Source of the DNA: Flavobacteriaceae bacterium
Lineage (GTDB): Bacteria; Bacteroidota; Bacteroidia; Flavobacteriales; Flavobacteriaceae
Direction of reading: 5' to 3'
Assembly: GCA_002690085.1 (NCBI GenBank)
Contig: NZDM01000102.1
Coordinates: 1-11,785 of the forward strand
Length of the DNA: 11,785 nt
In this document: positions 1-6,038 of the stretch, piece after piece
Numbering within the stretch: the stretch's first letter is position 1
Layout of the letters: the number at the start of each line of letters is the position of its first letter
Position numbers and translations under genes: made by a program
The notes under the pieces: generated by a model
Seen by the model: the letters and a program-made list of their open reading frames with translations, nothing else
The model's database searches: none
What the model was told of the DNA's origin: nothing

Positions 1-1036
1 CAAAAACGGCAAATTAAAACCACGTGTGCAAATAGAACCAGTCACGATCGGAGGTGTTAAAATAGAATTTGCAACTGGTAAAAACGCTAAAATGATCGTG
101 GAAAACAAGATCGGCGTTGGTGCCTTAGTCAAAATAATCAGAGCTGGAGATGTAATACCAGATATTGTAGATGTGGTTCAGCCCGCGGATGAGCCCCAGA
201 TGCCCACAGTTCCGTATGTGTGGAATGAAACACATGTGGATATTTTATTAAAAGACCCGAAAGCAAGCACTGGGGTTACCAAGCGACAAATTCTTCATTT
301 CTTGAAAACCATCGGTGTAACACGTGCCGGACCTGGCATGGTAACACAATTGGTGAAACTAGGCTTCAATAAAACGGCTCTTATAGCGAGTCAAACAAAA
401 GAAGAACTATATGATGCGCTTATAACGGCAAAAGGTATCGAAACTAAAACGGCTAGTCATATCAGCAATCAAATACATGATAAACTGAGAGGCGAAAATG
501 CAGTATCGATGGCAACACTGATGTATGCCAGCAGTATTTATCAAACAACATCTATTGGATTGGTACGATTCAAACTAATCTTAGATACATATCCTGACAT
601 CTTGACCAGTGATATCTCAAAAACAGAAAAAATCGATATGATAGAAAATATAGATGGAATTGGCTCAAAGATTGCAGAGGCATTTGTCGAAGACACGCCA
701 GAGTTTATTACATGGCTTAAAGAATCTAGATTAGAGGATAGATTAAGCAATACAAAAACGGTCTCCGCAAGCAAGGCAGAAATCGCGCCGACAATGAACA
801 CATCACATCCGTTATATGATAAAAAAATCATAATGACTGGAACCCGTGATGCTGATCTATTAAACAAATTAAAAGATATTGGAGCAAAAATACAAACAGC
901 TGTTTCAAAGAAAACCGATTACATTATAGCCAAAGATCCTAGTAAAAAAACAGGAAAACTTAAAAATGCTGAAAAAATGGGTATTCCTCAAAAACATATT
1001 TTCACAAAAAAAGAGTTTTTAAACAAATTCTTTTAA
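1..1036 (+). CDS. ligA: NAD-dependent DNA ligase, C-terminal part (cut by left edge)
   Basis: Seals nicks in duplex DNA using NAD+, for replication and repair. The frame is open to the first base and reads K-L-K-P-R-V-Q-I-E-P-V before the GTG at 26, so the true start and the adenylation domain lie to the left. Counting the GTG as residue 1, the oligonucleotide-binding fold covers about 1-55 (I-G-G-V at 8-11, R-A-G-D-V-I-P at 39-45). Helix-hairpin-helix segments follow near 92-115, 130-150 and 206-222, the last with I-D-G-I-G-S-K. A BRCT domain fills 262-336. The four-cysteine zinc finger that bacterial LigA carries after the OB fold is absent: no cysteine occurs in the visible 336 residues, and a short linker around 58-85 replaces it. 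NAD-type ligases are known in mimiviruses and entomopoxviruses. The last 18 bases overlap the 3' end of the minus-strand glycosyltransferase gene. Confidence 0.9.
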   Translation, partial: KNGKLKPRVQIEPVTIGGVKIEFATGKNAKMIVENKIGVGALVKIIRAGDVIPDIVDVVQPADEPQMPTVPYVWNETHVDILLKDPKASTGVTKRQILHFLKTIGVTRAGPGMVTQLVKLGFNKTALIASQTKEELYDALITAKGIETKTASHISNQIHDKLRGENAVSMATLMYASSIYQTTSIGLVRFKLILDTYPDILTSDISKTEKIDMIENIDGIGSKIAEAFVEDTPEFITWLKESRLEDRLSNTKTVSASKAEIAPTMNTSHPLYDKKIIMTGTRDADLLNKLKDIGAKIQTAVSKKTDYIIAKDPSKKTGKLKNAEKMGIPQKHIFTKKEFLNKFF

Positions 1037-2428
1037 GATATCGGGCGTATCGTGTATATTCCACCATGTCATGTATTGTGTTATATATTCTGGACTGTAT
1101 TTCGATACATAACAATTTCTAGCAAATTTCCAAGATAAACATAGCATATCATCTTTTATCATAGCATCATAGCATATTGCTGATATTTTTTCTCGATTTA
1201 GGTACATGCTTTTACACAGTACAAATGATTCGCTGTATGAAATATTGCAGGATTTTGGAGTAGAATAGTTATCAATGCGTATAAAAAAATACTTAGGATT
1301 CAAGATTTTAGCCGTCATTTCACGATAGCATACGATCCATATTGAATCAGGTGTCTTAGAAACAGAAACACACCGATCATTGCGCAGCTGAGATTTTAGC
1401 TTCTCTGAAAAAAAGTTATATACATGGTGGGTTCTAAGCAAAAAATGTGTTTTCATATTATGATTCGCGGTGTGTAATAAGCGATGATTGTTTGGTGTTG
1501 TAATTTTGTTGCATGAAATATGCTTTAAGATTGGATAATTATATATTTCTTTAAATTTCCAAAGGATTGAATAATGTGGCAAGGCATTTGTGATTTTTTG
1601 CTCGTGTCTGTATCTGTTGTATATTCCAAGAATAGGTTTATTTAAATACGCATCGTATATGTGTAAATGGTTATTCAGGAAGCCTTGTAGCTGCAATCTT
1701 GTAATATCATTATATTTCGGTGAAACAAATGTACTTAGTAGATTGGGTCCAGTAACACTTAATGGACATCCTCCTAAACAATCAAATTTTGCATAATTCA
1801 CGATAGCATGAATGCAGTGCAGCAAAGCTTTATTTTTAGGCCGGCATATCATAAATGCTTGATAAATGCCAGCATGTTTTCTTGGTTTATCTCTAACCCA
1901 ATATTCATCTTTGATTAAATCAATAAGCTTGAAATTTCCAAGACATTTTAATTTGATATCTAAATACATGCCTCCGGTTTTATATAACACACAGTATCGC
2001 CATAAATCAGCCTTATATGCACCCGGTTTTAATTTATTGAATGCATATAATACGTCTTTCCCAAAATTATTTTTAATGAAATTATAACACATTGTATCGT
2101 CAAATAGCTGATATTTAAACTCTGGATTCCTATTTTTGAGGTGCATAACGTTTTGCGCCATTCCAGGTGGTAACCTCAACGTATTCCAAGTTTGATATAT
2201 ATAGAGTGGGATAGTAGGCAAATCGCTTGATTTGTTTATATTAGATTTATTTGCGTAAGGTGTTAAATAATTACTGTATGAACTGTTCATAATGCCCGAC
2301 ATATTCATACTGTTGCTTGATGTAGAATGATCTAAGGGTTGAATCATATTAGAACGAACCGGCATTGAATCTTGGTTAGATATAGTGTTTGGTAAAAAAG
2401 GGGCTGTATTAAAATTAAGTTTTAACAT
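1019..2428 (-). CDS. Glycosyltransferase with DxD-type sugar motif (OCH1/capsular-like), with N- and C-terminal extensions
   Basis: Predicted to transfer a sugar from a nucleotide-sugar donor, in the host endomembrane system or on virion glycoproteins. Residues 1-70 are Ser/Asn-rich and low-complexity. The catalytic domain begins at I-P-L-Y-I-Y-Q-T-W (73-81), equivalent to the IPKIIHQTW motif of OCH1-type enzymes. It continues through A-D-L-W-R-Y-C-V-L-Y (140-149) and G-G-M-Y-L-D-I-K (152-159), then V-T-G-P near 225-228. The metal-binding motif is D-I-K rather than D-x-D, so the second acidic residue is replaced. Residues from about 300 to 469 form a Cys- and aromatic-rich region that I do not recognise. 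At 469 residues it is longer than the core family (about 250-300). No signal peptide or clear membrane anchor is seen. It is divergent from the protease gene at 2537 across a 108-base AT-rich gap. Family call is firm; donor and acceptor are unknown. Confidence 0.82.
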   Translation of the reverse strand: MLKLNFNTAPFLPNTISNQDSMPVRSNMIQPLDHSTSSNSMNMSGIMNSSYSNYLTPYANKSNINKSSDLPTIPLYIYQTWNTLRLPPGMAQNVMHLKNRNPEFKYQLFDDTMCYNFIKNNFGKDVLYAFNKLKPGAYKADLWRYCVLYKTGGMYLDIKLKCLGNFKLIDLIKDEYWVRDKPRKHAGIYQAFMICRPKNKALLHCIHAIVNYAKFDCLGGCPLSVTGPNLLSTFVSPKYNDITRLQLQGFLNNHLHIYDAYLNKPILGIYNRYRHEQKITNALPHYSILWKFKEIYNYPILKHISCNKITTPNNHRLLHTANHNMKTHFLLRTHHVYNFFSEKLKSQLRNDRCVSVSKTPDSIWIVCYREMTAKILNPKYFFIRIDNYSTPKSCNISYSESFVLCKSMYLNREKISAICYDAMIKDDMLCLSWKFARNCYVSKYSPEYITQYMTWWNIHDTPDILKEFV

Positions 2429-2536
2429 TATAATATGATATGTGTATATTAAACGTGCTTATTTTTGTATAGCTGATACGAATATATGAAATGAATCTAA
2501 AGCAGACAACACACATAATATTATTCAAGACAGCAA
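2429..2536. promoter_or_regulatory. AT-rich divergent intergenic region (glycosyltransferase / cysteine protease)
   Basis: These 108 bases separate two genes transcribed away from each other, so promoters for both must lie here or inside the genes. The side next to the minus-strand gene is very AT-rich, with TATA-like runs. No exact AAAATTGA early box is present, so no specific element is claimed. Confidence 0.35.
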
Positions 2537-3631
2537 ATGAAGACGATCACAAAACTATTTATCGGCTGTCTAGCCACTGCGTGTAATGCAACCCCTATTG
2601 ATATTACAGTGCCGCCTGATGTGCTGGCACATCCATACTGGCCTCAATTCTATAATTTTGTAGATACTCATGATAAGCAGTATAATACTGACGAGTTTCG
2701 CGACCGCTTCGCAGTTTTTGTTCGTAATATTGGCCGGATTAATGATGTTTTTTATAAGGATAACTATAATGCAAGTATTAATGAATGGGCAGATTTGATG
2801 GAAGAAGAGTTTAGTGATAAGATGGGTGCTGGATGTGTGCATATTTCTGCCCCAAGCTATGGCTGTGATTCTTATTTGCCAACAAAGCTTGAGCTTAATA
2901 ATCTTCCGGATGAGATTGATTGGCGTTATAAAAATGCAGTTACTCCAGTTAAAAATCAAAAAAAATGTGGGAGCTGTTGGAGTTTTTCGGCTACTGGTGC
3001 AATGGAGGGCGCGTGGGCAATCGAAACGGGAGATCTAGTTAGCTTGTCAGAACAGCAGCTATTGGATTGTTCTGTAAGTTACGGTAACAATGCGTGTAAT
3101 GGAGGTATTATGGCAGAGGCATTTCAATACGCAATTCATAATGGCATGTGTTCAGAGTCAGAGGATCCATATGAGGCAGATTCTGGTTATTGTACAGATT
3201 GTACTCCAGTTGTTGAGATCGCAAATTGCTACAATGTGCAATCCGGGAATCAGCTACATCTAAAAGCAGCCGTAGCTAGAGGCCCTGTATCAGTTGCGAT
3301 TGAGGCAGACATGTCTGTGTTTCAGTTTTATTCTGGGGGTGTATTGCGCAGTAAGGATTGTGGAGATAATCTAGATCATGGAGTTCTTGTTGTTGGATAC
3401 GGTCAGGAAAATGGCATCAAGTATTGGCTCGTCAAAAATAGCTGGGGGCCAGAGTGGGGCCAAGATGGCTACATTAAGATTGAGCGCTCAGATAGCGAGA
3501 ATGATATGGGAGTTTGTGGAATTGCAACTCAGCCAGTTTTTCCAAGTGCGAAAAAAAATACAAGCACAACAAATACAAGCACAGCAAATACAAGCGTGTG
3601 TCATCGTTGGGCAGATACACTCGCAATCTAG
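2537..3631 (+). CDS. Papain-family (C1A) cysteine protease, cathepsin-like preproenzyme
   Basis: Endopeptidase of the cathepsin L/papain type, expected to enter the secretory pathway and mature at acidic pH. Residues 1-17 form a short hydrophobic signal peptide (M-K-T-I-T-K-L-F-I-G-C-L-A). An I29 inhibitor propeptide covers about 35-95, with an ERFNIN-like helix (F54, F58, F61, N64, I68) and N-E-W-A-D-L-M-E-E-E-F (82-92). The mature enzyme starts near L123-P-D-E-I-D-W-R. The catalytic set is complete: Q141 (oxyanion hole), C147 in C-G-S-C-W-S-F-S, H281 in L-D-H-G-V, N301 in V-K-N-S-W-G. The G-C-N-G-G-type motif appears as A-C-N-G-G (186-190). The C-terminal tail (about 337-364) is unusual: a tandem N-T-S-T repeat gives three N-glycosylation sequons at N341, N346 and N351. 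Length fits the family (about 330-360). Close similarity to eukaryotic cathepsins suggests acquisition from a host. Convergent with the 3657-4292 gene, 25 bases apart. Confidence 0.95.
   Translation: MKTITKLFIGCLATACNATPIDITVPPDVLAHPYWPQFYNFVDTHDKQYNTDEFRDRFAVFVRNIGRINDVFYKDNYNASINEWADLMEEEFSDKMGAGCVHISAPSYGCDSYLPTKLELNNLPDEIDWRYKNAVTPVKNQKKCGSCWSFSATGAMEGAWAIETGDLVSLSEQQLLDCSVSYGNNACNGGIMAEAFQYAIHNGMCSESEDPYEADSGYCTDCTPVVEIANCYNVQSGNQLHLKAAVARGPVSVAIEADMSVFQFYSGGVLRSKDCGDNLDHGVLVVGYGQENGIKYWLVKNSWGPEWGQDGYIKIERSDSENDMGVCGIATQPVFPSAKKNTSTTNTSTANTSVCHRWADTLAI
3557..3595 (+). repeat. 15-bp tandem repeat (about 2.6 copies) encoding Asn-Thr-Ser sequons
   Basis: Units AATACAAGCACAACA and AATACAAGCACAGCA, then a partial AATACAAGC, lie in frame in the protease tail and encode N-T-S-T-T, N-T-S-T-A and N-T-S. 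Each unit adds one potential N-glycosylation site, so copy-number change would add or remove a glycan site without breaking the frame. Confidence 0.85.
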
Positions 3632-3656
3632 AGCTTTGTAACGTAATATAGTAAAA

Positions 3657-4292
3657 TTACATACCATGACCACGAATAATCATATACATCACTTTTTGTA
3701 TATGGTTATTAATTTGGCGCACCGTATAGCCGCCACCAATAGCTTTTTTGATGTTTTCAGAGAATTCTATTGCAAAAGAGTCGCTTTTAATTTTTTGAAG
3801 ATTATTGCTTTGCCATTCCATTAAATATTCCATCAAAGGTTTGCTTATTGTATGGCTAATTTGTTTAAGGGTAGAATCGGTTATGATAGTCCATGTATTA
3901 TTATTGTTTAGTGTGCTCGATAAATTGCTGCATATCATGAATTTTCCTCGCACGCTTGCTCCATATGTACTGAATGGGTGTTCCATGCTTAGCACTTCTT
4001 CTAAGATTATTTTATATCCTTGCATAAATCCATGTTCAAATACTAAATCAAGATGGTCTTGCTTAATAGCATCTTTTAATATGTTTAACCACGTATTAAA
4101 ATCACACGTTGGGTTATGATAACTAGAAGGCTTACAAATAGTAATGGTTTGTTTGGATCGATTACGAGAACTTTTGGCACAAGATTTTGTATCTGTACTA
4201 GATTCTAGCTGTCTGACTCTGGTTTCTAACTGATCACATCGAGCACTAAGATCTAATACAAGTTTCTTTAGTTCTTCAATATCAGTCCCCAT
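3657..4292 (-). CDS. Leucine-zipper protein of a giant-virus family, function unknown
   Basis: 211 residues. The N-terminus has a clean four-heptad coiled coil: d-position leucines L8, L15, L22 and L29, with I5, V12, C19 and V26 at the a positions, which suggests self-association or pairing with another coiled coil. A short Ser/Lys/Arg-rich linker (about 31-50) leads to a folded domain at about 55-210 with T-W-L-N-I-L-K (67-73), M-Q-G-Y-K-I-I-L-E-E-V-L (90-101), a T-W-T-I-I segment (133-137) and L-M-E-W-Q-S-N-N (157-164). From memory this plan, an N-terminal coiled coil followed by a W-containing helical domain, recurs in giant-virus hypothetical proteins; I have no name or proven function for it. 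An exact AAAATTGA box lies 53 bases upstream of the ATG on the coding strand, so early expression is likely. Divergent from the 4382 gene. Confidence 0.8.
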   Translation of the reverse strand: MGTDIEELKKLVLDLSARCDQLETRVRQLESSTDTKSCAKSSRNRSKQTITICKPSSYHNPTCDFNTWLNILKDAIKQDHLDLVFEHGFMQGYKIILEEVLSMEHPFSTYGASVRGKFMICSNLSSTLNNNNTWTIITDSTLKQISHTISKPLMEYLMEWQSNNLQKIKSDSFAIEFSENIKKAIGGGYTVRQINNHIQKVMYMIIRGHGM

Positions 4293-4345
4293 TTTTTTGT
4301 AATTTTGTTACTTTACTTTGTTATTTTACAAGATGAATGTAAAAA

Positions 4346-4353
4346 TCAATTTT
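4346..4353 (-). promoter_or_regulatory. Candidate early promoter box AAAATTGA
   Basis: The plus strand reads TCAATTTT, giving AAAATTGA on the minus strand, 53 bases before the ATG of the 3657-4292 gene. Sequence, orientation and distance match the early-gene box known from mimiviruses and the related element of Cafeteria roenbergensis virus. Confidence 0.65.
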
Positions 4354-4368
4354 GGCTTTTATATACAG

Positions 4369-4381
4369 TTAGTGTATAAAT
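4369..4381 (+). promoter_or_regulatory. Candidate late promoter element TTAGTGTATAAAT abutting the start codon
   Basis: This 13-mer ends immediately before the ATG at 4382. A 12/13 match (TTAGTGTATAAGT) stands in the same place before the minus-strand ATG at 10091, and both genes begin ATGCC. Because both proteins look structural, a late, TATA-like promoter or leader is a reasonable inference. Only two copies support it. Confidence 0.4.
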
Positions 4382-4789
4382 ATGCCATATGAATCATCAT
4401 CATGTGGATGCAGTAATCCTACTATAACGAGATGTGACAATTCAAAAGCGCCTTGCTTGCCATATCGATGTACAGGATGTCAGCATACATCAAAAGATGC
4501 CCCCGCAGGTGTAGTGTCGCCTGCTAGACAACGGCGTATATGGCATGCGTCACGAGTACCGTCTTCTTTGTACATGATGAATTTAGCATCATTGACATCT
4601 AGTAATATTTACTTGTCTAATGACAACGCGGTCTGGAGAAAACAGGCCTCATATGCACGGTATTTAAACAGATTGAAATCGCGTAATATTAGAACGACTG
4701 CGGTATCAAACAATCCTCCAATTACTGGAAACAAAACCCGAGCGTATGGTATTATCCAAAACAGTAAATGCATTTGTCAGAAAAATTAA
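4382..4789 (+). CDS. Small Cys-rich protein, probable virion component
   Basis: 135 residues. Six cysteines cluster in the first 33 residues (C8, C10, C18, C25, C30, C33) and two more form C-I-C at 130-132, four residues from the end. This pattern suits metal binding or disulfide cross-linking. The middle has R-V-P-S-S-L-Y-M-M-N-L-A-S-L (58-71) and the sequence S-Y-A-R-Y-L-N-R-L-K (90-99). From memory, similar V-x-S-S-L-Y-T-M-N-L-A-A-L and S-Y-A-R-Y-L-x-R-x-K segments occur in small proteins of algal giant viruses and mimivirus relatives, which I take to be virion-associated; this has not been checked by search. It is basic, with no signal peptide or membrane segment. First of three small plus-strand genes, 32 bases before the next. 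Confidence 0.75.
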   Translation: MPYESSSCGCSNPTITRCDNSKAPCLPYRCTGCQHTSKDAPAGVVSPARQRRIWHASRVPSSLYMMNLASLTSSNIYLSNDNAVWRKQASYARYLNRLKSRNIRTTAVSNNPPITGNKTRAYGIIQNSKCICQKN

Positions 4790-4798
4790 AAATAAAAC

Positions 4799-4820
4799 AC
4801 TAAGTTAAATACTAAGTTAA
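4799..4820 (+). repeat. Direct repeat ACTAAGTTAA x2, 12-base period, just before a start codon
   Basis: Copies at 4799-4808 and 4811-4820 are identical and the second ends one base before the ATG at 4822. The repeat fills most of the gap between two small genes, so it probably includes or is the promoter/leader of the downstream gene. Confidence 0.6.
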
Positions 4821-4821
4821 G

Positions 4822-5256
4822 ATGTTTGGTAATAAAAGTCAATATGGCAGTGGGCGTATTCAAGATATTCTAAGATTGGATAATCCATCTATGCGCGTAC
4901 CACAGTATGAAAATCCTAATATTAAGCATATTGCTGATATTACTGATAATGCAGTTCAAGTGTGGAAAAAAACAAGTTTAAATCAACTTGATAATAAAAT
5001 AAATTTCCAGCGACGACCTGTTATGGCACAGCGCCCAAGACGCACAGCATCTAGAATCGCACCTAGGTATTATCAAAATCAGTCCAGAAATAATAGCTTA
5101 TATAAAACAATCCATTCCAGATCTAGCGATCCATTTATCCCGAATAATATTGTGCCAGCACGTATTCCGCAAAATAATTCGCAAACATTGCGGATGTCTA
5201 TAGGAAATATATTACACAATCGTGGTGGTGGATGCACAAGTTGCGGCGGATCATAA
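4822..5256 (+). CDS. Basic Asn/Gln/Arg-rich small protein with a Gly-Cys tail; function unknown
   Basis: 144 residues with no recognised domain. It is rich in Arg, Asn, Gln and Ser, including R-R-P-V-M-A-Q-R-P-R-R-T (64-75) and R-I-A-P-R-Y-Y (78-84), so it probably binds nucleic acid or acidic partners and may be partly disordered. It ends G-G-G-C-T-S-C-G-G-S: its only two cysteines form a C-x-x-C pair in a glycine-rich tail, which could be a redox or metal site or a cross-linking point in a particle. No signal peptide or membrane helix. The start at 4822 follows a short direct repeat. It lies between two other small Cys-bearing genes on the same strand, so a virion role is inferred from context only. 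Confidence 0.72.
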   Translation: MFGNKSQYGSGRIQDILRLDNPSMRVPQYENPNIKHIADITDNAVQVWKKTSLNQLDNKINFQRRPVMAQRPRRTASRIAPRYYQNQSRNNSLYKTIHSRSSDPFIPNNIVPARIPQNNSQTLRMSIGNILHNRGGGCTSCGGS

Positions 5257-5275
5257 TATATCATGAATATATATA

Positions 5276-5470
5276 ATGTTCCCGAATGGAAGCAATATCA
5301 CTTGTAAATGTTGCAGCAATTATGCAGGCATGTCCATGTATAATATATTATCAGAACGCAAAGATTATGTAAAATACAATAATCGAATGTATAAACCCCA
5401 CTCACTAGGAACGCCTGTGGGGAGCCGCTGTAATCGATCTTTAGTAAATGCTAGAGCAAAAAGAACTTAA
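5276..5470 (+). CDS. Very small basic Cys-containing protein, possibly virion-associated
   Basis: 64 residues. Cysteines sit at C-K-C-C (10-13) and near position 53. Basic residues dominate the C-terminal half (S-E-R-K-D-Y-V-K-Y-N-N-R-M-Y-K, about 26-40; R-A-K-R-T at the end). No known domain, signal peptide or membrane helix. It is credible despite its size because it sits in a same-strand series, separated by 19 bases from the upstream gene and 30 from the next, with an AT-rich leader (ATGAATATATATA) running up to the ATG. The start at 5276 is the first Met in the frame after the upstream gene ends. Confidence 0.6.
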   Translation: MFPNGSNITCKCCSNYAGMSMYNILSERKDYVKYNNRMYKPHSLGTPVGSRCNRSLVNARAKRT

Positions 5471-5500
5471 TATAGCCAATAATGTGTTGCTATATTAAGG

Positions 5501-5998
5501 ATGTCGGATGATTCGGAAAAGATTGATGCAACAGTGTCTAATATAAATGCATCTACAACTGAAATACCGCCTACTGGATATAAAACATTAGGTATTGTAA
5601 CTGGTATCCAAGCAAAATCTATGAATATATTTCAAGGCATATTAACCAATGTTGCTGCTGTGTTTGGTACAAATGAAACCGATTGGACACAAGTAACTGA
5701 TTTATTTCATGCTACACGGAGAGAAGCTATAAAACAAATGAAGAAAAAAGCCATAAAATTAGGCGCAACAGATATTATTGGTGTAAGGATTGATGTGTCG
5801 GAATTGTCACGTGGGCAAGGCACAGGCATGCTTGTGGTAACTGCATATGGTACAGCTATTGCAAAAGATAATGCGTCTATGCAAAATGGCGGTGTATATA
5901 AAAGAGGTCGCAAGCATACCCGAGGTCGCAAGCATACCCGAGGCTGCAAGCATACCCGAGGCTGCAAGCATACCCGAGGTCGCAAGCATACCTCTTAG
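5501..5998 (+). CDS. UPF0145/YbjQ-type domain protein with C-terminal RGRKHT repeat tail
   Basis: 165 residues. Positions about 27-121 match the YbjQ/UPF0145 domain (once annotated as putative heavy-metal binding) along its length: T-L-G-I-V-T-G at 29-35, N-I-F at 42-44, a helix with R-R-E-A-I-K-Q-M-K-K-K-A-I-K-L-G-A-T (73-90), D-I-I-G-V-R-I-D (91-98) and G-M-L-V-V-T-A-Y-G-T-A-I (109-120). Bacterial members form compact oligomers; their biochemical role is unsettled. Here a 26-residue N-terminal extension precedes the domain and the protein ends in five hexapeptides, R-G-R-K-H-T or R-G-C-K-H-T (135-164), plus a final Ser. The tail is strongly basic and could bind nucleic acid or act as a targeting or packaging tag. 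The 18-bp repeat that encodes it is GC-richer than its surroundings. The Rab gene starts 40 bases later. Confidence 0.85.
   Translation: MSDDSEKIDATVSNINASTTEIPPTGYKTLGIVTGIQAKSMNIFQGILTNVAAVFGTNETDWTQVTDLFHATRREAIKQMKKKAIKLGATDIIGVRIDVSELSRGQGTGMLVVTAYGTAIAKDNASMQNGGVYKRGRKHTRGRKHTRGCKHTRGCKHTRGRKHTS
5903..5992 (+). repeat. Five in-frame 18-bp tandem repeats, consensus CGAGGTCGCAAGCATACC
   Basis: Five perfect-length units. Units 1, 2 and 5 carry GGTCGC (Gly-Arg) and units 3 and 4 carry GGCTGC (Gly-Cys); unit 1 begins AGA instead of CGA. The near identity points to recent expansion by slippage or unequal exchange, with the variant pair duplicated as a block. The unit has no stop codon in any of the six frames. 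Confidence 0.95.
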
Positions 5999-6038
5999 AT
6001 TAAAACTTAAAACATTAAAATGTATAATTATCATTACT

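Noticed and set aside
541..867. Minus-strand open frame of 108 codons inside the ligase gene
   Set aside because: It lies opposite conserved HhH and BRCT coding sequence; no independent support.
2570..2959. Minus-strand open frame of 129 codons inside the protease gene
   Set aside because: It lies opposite a clearly conserved papain-family gene and has no recognisable motif.
3643..3660. Hairpin GTAAT/ATTAC between the protease and leucine-zipper genes as a 3'-end signal
   Set aside because: A five-base, AT-rich stem is too weak to separate from chance in this DNA.
4406..4480. Zinc-ribbon or RING-type domain from the Cys cluster of the 4382 protein
   Set aside because: Cysteine spacing (8, 10, 18, 25, 30, 33) does not fit a known zinc-finger pattern well enough; only general metal or disulfide roles are kept.
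5903..5992. CRISPR-like array
   Set aside because: Units are contiguous 18-mers without spacers and lie in frame inside a gene; they are a coding tandem repeat.
5847..6038. In-frame extension of the Rab GTPase back to an upstream ATG, adding E-V-A-S-I-P repeats
   Set aside because: The extension is the UPF0145 coding repeat read in another frame. It has no Rab similarity, and the ATG at 6039 gives the normal N-terminal spacing to the G1 loop.
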